Shown in pieces: positions 55,401 through 64,000 of a stretch of 64,000 nucleotides of DNA. The notes under the pieces are model-generated. The model saw only the letters and a program-made list of their open reading frames with translations, made no database searches and was not told the DNA's origin. How positions within the stretch are numbered: position 1 is the first letter of the stretch; the number at the start of each line of letters is the position of its first letter. The position numbers and the translations under genes were made by a program. Source of the DNA: Strix aluco (lineage: Eukaryota > Chordata > Aves > Strigiformes > Strigidae); the NCBI RefSeq assembly GCF_031877795.1, contig NC_133932.1, forward strand, positions 78,295,937-78,359,936, in the 5' to 3' direction.

Positions 55401-55459
55401 CCCCGGCCTCCGAGGGGGACGAGCCCCACAGGACCTCGGGGGGCCGAGCCGCTCCCTAG
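49076..55459 (+). CDS. ZIC5: ZIC5, zinc-finger transcription factor (two coding exons)
   Basis: Nuclear C2H2 transcription factor paired with ZIC2, known from the family to act in neural crest and dorsal neural tube. Exons are 49076-50390 and 55005-55459, with donor ACAG/GTGGGT and acceptor CCCGGCAG/GGGAG, giving 589 residues (human 663). Visible parts are [10 protein letters not shown] from residue 24, poly-alanine tracts, a degenerate ZOC box RDFLLRR at 153-159, a His-rich run, and five fingers from Cys 327. Finger 1 carries a loop of 14 prolines between its cysteines, a ZIC5 hallmark. Fingers 1-3 are in exon 1 and fingers 4-5 in exon 2, including [12 protein letters not shown], followed by [10 protein letters not shown]. 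The tail diverges from mammals. I chose the ATG at 49076 because the 23 residues before MEPPL begin MFLKAGRG and end CVV, matching the recalled longer human form. The ATG at 49145 has a better context and would give 566 residues. Confidence 0.95.
50985..51140. repeat. Degenerate GCTACCGGG minisatellite in ZIC5 intron
   Basis: Repeated GCTACCGG, CTACCGAT, GCTACTGATG and GTTGCCGG variants at 10-20 bp spacing show an old short-unit tandem array. Confidence 0.65.
52208..53236. repeat. Dispersed ~50 bp repeat with an 18 bp perfect inverted repeat
   Basis: A block of about 50 bp (52208-52258) recurs at about 53184-53234, with GTCCCCCTCT, CCCCTCGAGGG and GTGCACA in the same order. The second copy carries an extra inverted piece. 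TGTGCACCCCTCGAGGGG at 53168-53185 is the exact reverse complement of 53203-53220 across a 17 bp spacer, so it can form a hairpin or cruciform. Confidence 0.8.
53697..53710 (+). promoter_or_regulatory. RFX X-box-like motif
   Basis: GTTTCTATAGTAAC fits the X-box pattern RYYNYY-N2-RRNRAC at every position. It sits in an AT-rich, non-repetitive part of the ZIC5 intron (53,530-53,990). Confidence 0.45.
54892..54957. repeat. GCGGGCAGGCT-type minisatellite before ZIC5 exon 2
   Basis: Five or six diverged copies of a 10-12 bp unit around CGGGCAGG lie about 50 bp upstream of the exon 2 acceptor. Confidence 0.8.
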
Positions 55460-57575
55460 GGCTGGGCCGAGCCGTGCCGTGCCTGCCGAGCCGAGCCGAG
55501 CCGAGCCGAGCCGAGCCTAGCTGAGCCGAGCCTAGCTGAGCCATGCCTCTGGCAGTCCCGGCCCCACCGTGCTGGCCCAGGCGGCAGCCGCCTGGCACGG
55601 GGGGGGCTGGCGTGGAAGTGCCATCAGGTTTGTCTCGCGCTATTTATTCTGTGTACGAAACCCTATGGTGTTTGTACGGTAACTAATTTAATTAAAGAGA
55701 CTCGGACCTTTTTTTTTTTTTTTCTATCCCCTTCCTTTTTTTCTTTTGGTAAGAAAAAACATTAATAATGCCACACTGGGCCATCTCAGCCACCCGAGCC
55801 ACATGCTTTGCAGGGGGACGGTGCCAAGGGAGATGCCCGGGCCACAGAGGATGTCCCCCCACCTGGCTCCCACCCTGCCCATGCCATTCTTGACAAGATA
55901 GGGGGCCGGGGGAAGGCTGCGACCTGGCAAAGCCCTTGCCGTTCCCCGCAGTGGCTCTTAAATACTTTAGCAGCCCCCCCAGTGCCTCCTCTTCAGCCTG
56001 GGTAAAGCCCCAGGGTTGCAGCGGCCTCCTGACTGTAAAGCAGCACCTGCTGAAGCTCCAGCCAGTTGAGGACAGGTTACGCATCCCTTCAAATAAAATG
56101 AAATAAATGCATTTTCCCACCCCCCCTTGCAGTTCAGCTTCTTTGTAATTGTTGGTTTCTCTCCCGAGTCGTGGGGTCCCAACCGCACCCGGCATTTTCT
56201 CTCCAGCCCTCTTTCTTTCTCCCTTAGCCGTAACCATGTGAAAACGATTTAGGGAAGGAAAGACAAAAGATGCAGCACTGCCCTACCGCTCCTCCACGGT
56301 TTGTACGCGTATGGCTCCTAAAACATAGCCGGAGAATAAAAGAAACCCGCTGCTACTTGACAACTGCGATACTGTGATACATTTTTGTTTTTTCCTAAAT
56401 ACACAAAAACTGACAGCTATTTTCCCTTTTCTTGGCGTTGGTATTATTATTATTATTATGGTTATTATTACGATTTTTTAGAAGTTCGTCTTGCAGACGA
56501 AGCCTGCCTCTTCTCCCTCCAACCCCCTGTGCAGTCAGTTCCCGGGTGGGAGGGGGAGCAGCCCCCTGGGCCCGGTGAGCGCCTGAGGGGAGGGGGGCGC
56601 GGGGCTGGGGGGATTGTTTTTTTTATTATTTTTTTTTTTATATATTTTTTTTTAGGTTTATTTCGTCTCTCCAGTCGAGCCGGTGCCTGCGCGCACTCTT
56701 GCTTTTCACCATCCCCCTGCGGTGGCCAGGCAGAGTCACCTGGGAGGAGGGGACCAGAGCTGCTGGGAAAGAAAGGGGGGGTGGGGGAGTGGGCTGGGGT
56801 CGGGGTACCCTCCCTCCCCCCCCCAGCAGCTCAGCCCAGCGGCCGAGGGGCTGCGGGGCGGGGGGGTGGGGGGACACCCCAGCCCATCGCCCATCCATCA
56901 GGAGCGGGGCACAAATAAACTAAAGAGCACTAATTCCTCCTCAGAGACCCCGAGAGGAGAAGCGGCAGTCTCCCTCCCCTCCCCCAGGGCTTGTGGAAAT
57001 GTGTTTTGTGTGCCGTGAATGGTGGATGTCGTCTTGTCATTGTTAATAACCTGTATGTGAACGCGATTATTTTGTACAGTCGAATTAATTTATTTTCTGA
57101 CATCATCTTTTTTTTTCTTTTTTCTTTTTTCTTTTTTTTTTTTTTTTTCCTGGAAGAGTACAGAGCACACCAAAGATTTCTCTTATCAATTTTGGTGATA
57201 GATTGTTGTTTATGATGCTGTGGTTTGTACAAAAAAAATCATTATATTTTTCAGCTTACTTGAATGAACGATGTAATGTGAAACAGACTCTTCCTGCATG
57301 TCCTCCGTGCGGTGTGTTGGTGCTGATATATATATATATAGTTCATAGAGATATTATATTATTAGTACAGTGCATGGTGCTGTCGCTCTGGAAGCCTTTA
57401 AACGTTGTCTTCATATTGTTGTGTTGGACCTAAAGAAGCAGGCGTTACTTTAAAAACAAACAGAAAACTTGAATAGAAAATAATTTTTTTAAAGTTCATT
57501 CGATTTGCTTTTTATTCGTTTTTCAAAGCCCATTTGAATAAATAGAAAATAATAAAGTAAGGTATGGACTTTTTA
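55460..57575 (+). other. ZIC5 3' UTR (approximate)
   Basis: The sequence downstream of the ZIC5 stop has a proximal ATTAAA at 55691-55696, AATAAA at 56092-56097 and 56102-56107, and a distal pair at 57537-57542 and 57551-57556. The 57,000-57,600 part is AT-rich and unique-looking, with runs of ATTTA-like and TGTA motifs, so alternative polyadenylation is plausible. The end point is inferred. Confidence 0.45.
55486..55543. repeat. (GCCGA)n pentanucleotide repeat
   Basis: About six perfect GCCGA units followed by CCTAGCTGAG variants, starting 27 bp after the ZIC5 stop, in the 3' UTR. Confidence 0.9.
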
Positions 57576-58781
57576 AAGAATAATTTATGTAATGTAATTT
57601 TATTAGAGATATTTTGGTGCTGATTTATAAACGAACTTTTTAATTTATGCATTTTTTTCAACAACAGATTGCACTATACATTACTACATGGCAGGGTTTA
57701 TAAACTATGGTTCGGGGGGATATATCACTATTTTTATGTACTTGCTACACGTAGGGTCACACACTTGCCCATCAGTTTTATGACACATGATACCTCCTAA
57801 ATAAAATAATACTAATTTAAATTTTTTCATCTCTGTAAACCCCATAAAAAGCAAAAAAAATATTATCATGCAAATGAATAAAAATATTATTTCTATGTAT
57901 TGCATGTGCCTTACTGACAGACGAGGGTCAGAGACAGACCAAAACACCCACCCCCTCCCCGAGGGTCAGTAGGTAGAGTCAGATACAGCCATAGCCTGAC
58001 AGCGCGGCAGGAGCAGCACCGGGAGATTTGGGGGCGGCTGAGGTATCCCGGCTTTTCCCAGCGAAACTTGTGAGTAAAACCGGTTTTCCTTCGGCTTTAC
58101 GTTTCGGTTTGCAGCCCCGCAGGAGGATGCTCTGGGCCGAGCTGTCGCTGCCCGCCCCCCCCCCCCCCTCCCCCCCGCGGCTGCAGGCTTTACTCCCCTG
58201 GGTGTTCTGGGTGTTTGGCGTTTGGCCCTGGAAGTCAGGACAGGTAATGGCGGGGGGGGGGGGGGGGAGGGGAGCCGCAGGATTGGGGGGTTGCCTCCTC
58301 GTGATGGAGGAATTGGGTGCTCTGCTGCTGGCTTTCCATGCGCAGGGGAAAGAGAGGGACAGACAGATAAGACACAGACAAAAGTCAGGTATTTATACGC
58401 ACGATATTCTTCATCTCTCTCCAGGACATCTAACCAAAGTATCACATCAAATCAATTAAAATGTTAATATTTCTGTCGGGGAAAAAAAAAAAAAAATCTT
58501 CCTGGCAGTCTCCTCGTGCAGCCACCGGTGAGTTAAGGAGCACTACTACTCTTCAGTGGAAGACACAGTGGCAAAACCGTGTGCCAGAAGATTATTCTGA
58601 AATACAGAGTTGGGTCAGGCGAGGAATAATGCCAGGAGATCACTGGAACGAAGGAAAAAAAAAAAAAGTTTTCAGGAGCTTGAGTGAGGACACACGTTTC
58701 TCGCTTCGAGAGAGGAAAACTGAATGAAACCCTCTGTTGGGAAAAATTCCAGGCAGAGTCGTGTGTCAGCATCCTCCGGGA
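57576..58781. other. Sequence downstream of ZIC5
   Basis: AT-rich to about 57.9 kb, then mixed. A C run lies at about 58157-58167 and G runs at 58253-58267. No gene was seen. Confidence 0.4.
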
Positions 58782-58924
<143 letters not shown>

Positions 58925-59345
58925 TTGAAATAAAATAAAATAAATAAAACTAGCCCAGGATGTTTTTTTTTTTTCCCCTCTGTAATTTACCAGTGCTCGA
59001 AAATGACTGGTCAAAATGTCAAGAACAGTTTCACCAAAAGGTTAGAGTGTTTTTTAAGTCAGTTTTGTTAAATGTGGTAAAGGTGAAACAGGTTGCAAAG
59101 AGTTGTTTCAAGCAGAATGACAATAACCAACATACGAAGCAGAAAAACACTCATAAATGAGGGCTCCAATCAATGGGAAAACTTATAGCTCCCTAATGAA
59201 GTTTCTTGTGAAAAGGAGGGCGACACAAAGCCACCGAGACATGAATCATTCATGGGAAATATAAAAGATAAAAGATATCTGACAATGAGCAGAACCTTGT
59301 ATAGAGTGTCTAAAACAAGTTTCCCCTTCTTATTTTCTGCTTCGC
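58925..59345. other. AT-rich flank
   Basis: Unique AT-rich sequence with no gene recognised. A C run of about 17 follows at 59346-59362. Confidence 0.4.
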
Positions 59346-59419
59346 CCCCCCCCCCCCCCCCCACCTCCCTCTTCTAGTGTTCCCTGCCCGCCCTATAGAG
59401 TTAACATTGACCAGTGCAC

Positions 59420-59660
59420 GTCCTGCCCCACTTCAAAGTAATTTAGCCCAGAACGGAAGGCTTGGCGCTTGGACAATCTTCATGGTGTGTTAAGATTTCT
59501 ATGGCAATTGGCAAGCAAGACGTTCCCATCTGAATATGGCTCAAAGAAAGCCACTTATTGACACCGAGTTGGCCATCATCAAAGACTTCATCTTTTCCTA
59601 GGCGAAACGTGGTCCTAGCAAACACTGTTTAAATCATCTACCTTTGTAGTCGGGGGCTGG
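59420..59660. promoter_or_regulatory. Candidate conserved enhancer with X-box-like motif
   Basis: Unique, AT-balanced sequence about 4 kb downstream of the ZIC5 stop. It contains ATTTCTATGGCAAT at 59495-59508 and an adjacent TTGGCAAG. It lies between GC-rich or repetitive flanks. Conservation was not tested. Confidence 0.4.
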
Positions 59661-60235
59661 GAGACATCTCGCCACACACTATTGCTGGCCCTGGGCCCTT
59701 TAAAGGCTACAGCGGCGGTAGCGAAGTTTGAAGGGGCTAAAAAATTTCGGGAGTGTGGGAAATGGCATTGCGGGGCGGGGGGAGGGGGGGGCGGGATGGA
59801 TAAGCGGGGGAGCTCTCGGCGGGGCTGCGCCCCTCAACGCACCCACCCGGGGCTGGTTGCTGCTTTGCTTTTCCGGGGGGCGGAGGGGGGAGAACCAAGG
59901 ATTTTCATGGGTTTTCTCCGCGTGTTTCGTGCCGCTAGAGATATCGCCAGGGAGTTGTAAAGCGCTGGGAAGGGCGGCTTGTCAGCTCCCCGCCCGCCCC
60001 CCCCCCCCCTTCGCGGGAAAAATATTTCCAGGTAGAGCTGACCAGGAGGGGTTGGAGAGTGCGCTGGCACCCACGCACACACTCACCCTCGCCCCACGGA
60101 CACACACGCTCCCCCCCTGGCTCGGACACCCAAACCCCGCGGCCCCCCCGCGGCCCGCGCACCGCCGGCGCACACAACCACGCTCCCGCATTCACACACA
60201 CACCACGCAAGTGCCTAATCAGGCAGGGAGAAGTT
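59661..60235. promoter_or_regulatory. CpG-rich stretch
   Basis: A GC-rich block with a C run at 59996-60009 and CACA-rich sequence near 60075-60105. No coding exon was supported. Confidence 0.35.
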
Positions 60236-60435
60236 CAAAGGCAGGTTCTTTGAAATTCAAACTACTGCTTTTATGGTACATCAACATGGAGCGTTAGGAT
60301 TGCTATGGCAATGAGCGCAGCAAAAGCAAGCTGCATTTAAAATAGTCCACCTCGATTCGAGACACTCTATTAAGATACAGTTGCATTGACCTTTAGTTTC
60401 ATGCCGTGTTAGCGCAGTCAATTTTCACTTCATCA
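60236..60435. promoter_or_regulatory. Candidate conserved enhancer with X-box-like motif
   Basis: Unique, AT-balanced sequence with ATTGCTATGGCAAT at 60299-60312, which differs by one base from the motif at 59495. The motif is a near-palindrome. TGACCT occurs nearby at about 60389. Confidence 0.4.
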
Positions 60436-60609
60436 GATCGTCTCATATTTTTTGGCCTCTCTCCCAACCTTCCCCCCCTTTTTTTAGGACCCCCCCTCCC
60501 CAACTTCAGCGGATAAACAAACAAACAAATAAGCGGGGAAGAAGCTCTGTCTCCATCTCTTCTCCTCCTCCTCTGGCCCCGTCTTTTTTTTTTTTTTTTT
60601 TTTTTCCCC

Positions 60610-60960
60610 CACCTAAGCACTTTTATTTGCAGAGCGATTGTTCTTTGTTTATTTAATACAAGTACTGTGTGAATGGTGAAAAATAAACACGATGAAAAAT
60701 AACCAAACAGATGATTCCGCCAAGTGAAAAAGCCCGGACTTAATAAAAGTGCGAAGCAGTCACCGTTGAATGAGAAATCCTTTGAAGTGGAACTTATTAT
60801 AGGAAGAATACTTTTTGGTTTCCCTAACGACGCTGCTGAATTGAAAGGGCTCGCCTTTGTCAACGATTTGTTCTCCTTTGCCGGGATGCCCGCAGAAATT
60901 ACTTACATGGGCTGCCTTAACATGCAGCCTGCAAATCAGTAACTTCCCAGCTCAGACTCG
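60610..60960. promoter_or_regulatory. Candidate conserved non-coding element
   Basis: A unique, AT-balanced island, open in both strands over about 220 bp, but the peptides resemble no family I know. It is more likely an enhancer-type element than an exon. Confidence 0.3.
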
Positions 60961-61259
60961 CAGACGCCGCTCTCCTAAGGACAAAAAGAAGTCAGGAGGA
61001 AAACACCCCAACCTTTCACTCAGCCTCTTATTTTGGGGGGGGGGGGGGGCGCGGAGGGAGGAAAGGGGGTTTGGGCCGAGGGGGGGAGGCGGGGATGTGT
61101 GTCCCCCCCCGCCCCGCCCGGCGGCAGGGCAGGCACCCGCAGTGGGACCGCTCCTCCGCTCCGGCCCGGCCCCGGCTGGAGCGGGGGGGGCGGCGGAGCT
61201 CCCCCGGCAGCGCCGAGTCTCTCCTTCCCCCACCCCGCTCCCCCTTTTTTCTCCTCTGC

Positions 61260-61960
61260 CAAGTGATTTTCCCAGGCAGAGACATATTTAATAAGGGTCG
61301 TTTATTACGAAGGCGCTTTGAAGGGTCGCCCCTGAAGCCCTGTGTCCATTAAAAACATGGAGGTGACATTTAAACCTCGTTTTAAAGGAGCTCTGGGGTA
61401 GTTCAATGAAAGGCAACTCGTTTGTCTTATGAGCTTGGAAACAACCTCCCTTCTTCTCCTTTTGACCACATGGCATAACTCAAAAACAATAGTTCAAAAG
61501 TAAAATGGCATCGTGGTGTTCAGCCTCAGACAGGCACCCATCTAGCAGGAGAGAAAAGGGATAGTCCATAACACAATGTGCTTTTTGTGTCCGACTCTGT
61601 CACAAGGATTTCGTTGTTTGCTTTAGAGGCTGCGCCTGTTATACTTTCTTGAAAGTGCTTGTGTTAAACAAGAGTTATAAGTCATCCAAAACAACAAACA
61701 TTTTGATTTTCTTTGCCTAAAGGGTTTTCCCTGGCCATGGGCACCGTGAAAAAATAATGTACTTGCTGAGAAAGGAGCACCAGTAGTAGCATTACAAGCA
61801 CAGTGCATTAAATATTGAATGACACGAGGGGAAAAAAAAGAGCTTGTCGAGGGGCACTCAGCCTTAAAGTCTTTCTTCAACTTTGTCTTCAGTGCCTGTT
61901 AGACTATTTAAGATGGTGTTAATTAAGGGCTGCATCTGATTCCACTAGCCCCCAGCTTTG
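61260..61960. promoter_or_regulatory. Candidate conserved non-coding element
   Basis: An unbroken 700 bp of unique, AT-balanced sequence bounded by CpG-rich, G/C-run-rich DNA at 61,030-61,255 and after 62.1 kb. No exon was recognised. Confidence 0.3.
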
Positions 61961-64000
61961 TCTCGTTGCAGCGCTCCCGTCAATAGCCCCCCTCGACCGC
62001 GAGCTTTCCCCACACGTTGGTTTAGTGGTGCATGTGTCACTTCTTATTTCGAGGCTGAAGAGAAAGAAACCCGGATCGTGCGTTAGGGGCAACGGGGAGA
62101 TAGTCATCAAGCGGGATTGGAGGGCCAGGAGGGGCAGGGGCAGGGGCAGGGGCAGGAGGAGGAGGAGGAGGAGGAGGAGGGTGCGGCGGGCAGGGCTGGA
62201 GCCGGGCGGCAGGGAGCGGAGCGGGGGCACCGCGCCGGGGTGAAAGCCTGTTTGCACATTGCCAACAGCCTGTTTGGCAAACAAGAGGCGGGCGAGCTTC
62301 ATTTGTTTCAAATTAATCGTTTTCCACACACACACACACACACAAACAGGGAAAAAAAAAAAAAAAACCCAGAGAAAAACCCCCACCAAACAACCAACCC
62401 AGCCCTCCCCAAAATCCCGCAAGAGAACAGGAGGAGCCGTCTCAGACCGTTCGGTCCCGCGGCCGCTCCGTGTGCGAACCCACGCGTGCCTGCGTGGGGA
62501 GCCGTGGCGTGTGCCTGTGCGCCTTCTCGGCTGTGCCGCGGCCGCATGCAGGCAGCTGCTGGCGCTTGCGTTTGCGCCCCCCACCGCAAATGCGCCGGCA
62601 GCGGGGTGGGCGAGGGCAGAGCCACAGGGAGGGGACACACACACAGAGGCTTGGGGACAACCGGCGGGGCATCTCGTCCTGCTTTTATTTTGCCGTCTCG
62701 AGGGGCTCGCTGCTCCCCTCTCCGCGGGAGGACGGAGGCACCCCGCATTTCGGGGAGAAGCCGTTCCCGGGCCCCTGCCCTGGCTGCCCTGACCGACGGG
62801 GGCGCTGCCCGAGCCCCGATGGGGCGGCTGGACACCGCCCCCCCCGCCCCCCCCTCCGCAAGCTCTGTACCCGAGAAGGGCTTTGCCTTCGCGCTCAGCA
62901 AATGCCAAATTTGCAAAACGGGGGGGCGGCTCTGCTTTTCTCCCCGACTCGTTTGCAACCCGCCAAAAGCACCGGGAGTTAAAAGCAAGGGGGCGCAGAG
63001 GGGTCCTTCGGCAGGTGGAGGGGGTGGGATGCCCCCCGTTCCCCCCGGGGTCGGCGGGGACCCACTGCCCCCAAAGTGCACTCAGGGCTGGGGTCGGGTT
63101 AGGGACCCCCTAAAGGGGGGGTGGGGGGCGAGGGGCCACCTCCTCTGTGCCCTGCCCGAGGGGTGAGGAGGGGAGAGGCAAACGTGGGGCTGGGAAATCC
63201 AATAGCCGGACTTTCTTTTTTTTTTTTTTTTTTTTTTTTTGTAATGTCTGTGTTCCCCCTCTCCTCCTCCTTCTCCTTTCACACGGCGAGCCCGTCTAAA
63301 GCGCTCCAAATGGCCTTTCAAACAAGAAAACCCTTCAAGGAAAAATGGGCACACATCCCCTTCCAGGCACCTTGCCAAAATCTCCCAAGCACCCTACCTG
63401 GCATCCTAGCTTAAGTTTCTTCAAGAAGTGTGTGTGTGTGTGCGCGTGTGTGCGGGGGGGCGGGGGGGGGTGTCGGGGCCGGAGCGGGGGGGGTGGAATT
63501 ACAGCCGCCCTGTAGTGGTAGACACAAGTTCAGAGCTCCACTTCCCCCCTCTTTAATTAGGCTGGGGAGAGCCGCGGAGGCGCCTGGTTGAGGTGCAGGC
63601 GAGGCCGCCGGGCCGAGCGAGTGAGTACCCAGCGCACCCCCGACGGGACGGGGATGGGCGCCCGGCGACGGGGCGGCGGGGGGCGCGCCGCGCCGGGGAT
63701 GGGGGTCCCGGCTGAGGAGGGGGCGAGCAGCCGCCCCCCCCGAAGAGGAGATGAGGGGAGGGGGTGTGTGTGAGGGTGGGAGCAGTGGGCCGGGGGTGTG
63801 CCAGGGGGACTCGCCTCCCCAAAGTGGCGGTGCGGGCCGCTGGGCGAGTTTGGGGAGGCCAGTGCCGGTGCTGCAAAAGTCAGCCCGAACCAGCTGTGAC
63901 TTCACCTATTAGCCCCGATGTCTTTCCGAGGAGATTGGCGGAGTTAAACATCCCACAATGGGCGCTCTGGGGCGTCTCCAGCCTGACCTCTACCCGGTTT
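61961..64000. other. CpG-rich terminal region
   Basis: GC-rich with a GGGGCA/GGA repeat at 62129-62180, (CA)n at 62328-62344, a T run at 63217-63240 and a GT/GC run at 63429-63450. It is probably another CpG island of the ZIC domain. No gene was supported. Confidence 0.4.

Noticed and set aside
60724-60942. 72-codon open frame with ordinary amino-acid composition
   Set aside because: It has no family resemblance, no splice-site support, and the opposite strand is also open over part of it. It was kept only as a candidate non-coding element.

Overview
The window is vertebrate nuclear DNA, most likely from a bird. That inference rests on the protein sequences, on strong CpG islands alternating with AT-rich gene desert, on very few recognisable transposons, and on long polypyrimidine microsatellites. 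No bacterial-type operons, rRNA, tRNA or CRISPR arrays were seen. The locus is the head-to-head ZIC2/ZIC5 pair. Both genes encode C2H2 zinc-finger transcription factors of the early neural plate, dorsal neural tube, forebrain midline and neural crest. ZIC2 lies on the minus strand (three coding exons, 39503 down to 36030) and ZIC5 on the plus strand (two coding exons, 49076 to 55459). Their start codons are about 9.6 kb apart and face away from each other across a CpG-rich interval.

Layout. 1-24.6 kb: AT-rich, gene-free DNA with a decayed minisatellite, a duplicated block and a possible solo LTR. 24.7-27.5 kb: a strong CpG island with no recognisable gene. 27.5-34.7 kb: mixed AT-rich DNA, CpG-rich patches and simple repeats. 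34.7-36.0 kb: ZIC2 3' UTR. 36.0-39.5 kb: ZIC2. 39.5-41.0 kb: ZIC2 5' region and promoter. 41.0-48.6 kb: intergenic, with large GGAA/TTCC microsatellites and AT-rich islands that look like regulatory elements. 48.7-49.1 kb: ZIC5 promoter with four CCAAT boxes. 49.1-55.5 kb: ZIC5, with a 4.6 kb intron. 55.5-57.6 kb: ZIC5 3' UTR. 57.6-64 kb: flanking DNA with a (CTTT)n tract, CpG-rich stretches and several enhancer-like islands.

The two genes are ancient duplicates. They share the same five-finger domain and an intron at the same codon between fingers 3 and 4. The intervening and flanking non-coding islands are the natural candidates for shared enhancers, but conservation cannot be measured from one sequence. 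No new protein system was found. The most notable points are a one-base frameshift in the ZIC2 histidine tract, an open in-frame ZIC2 intron 2, a conserved-looking N-terminal extension of ZIC5, three RFX X-box-like motifs around ZIC5, and an inverted-repeat structure in the ZIC5 intron.
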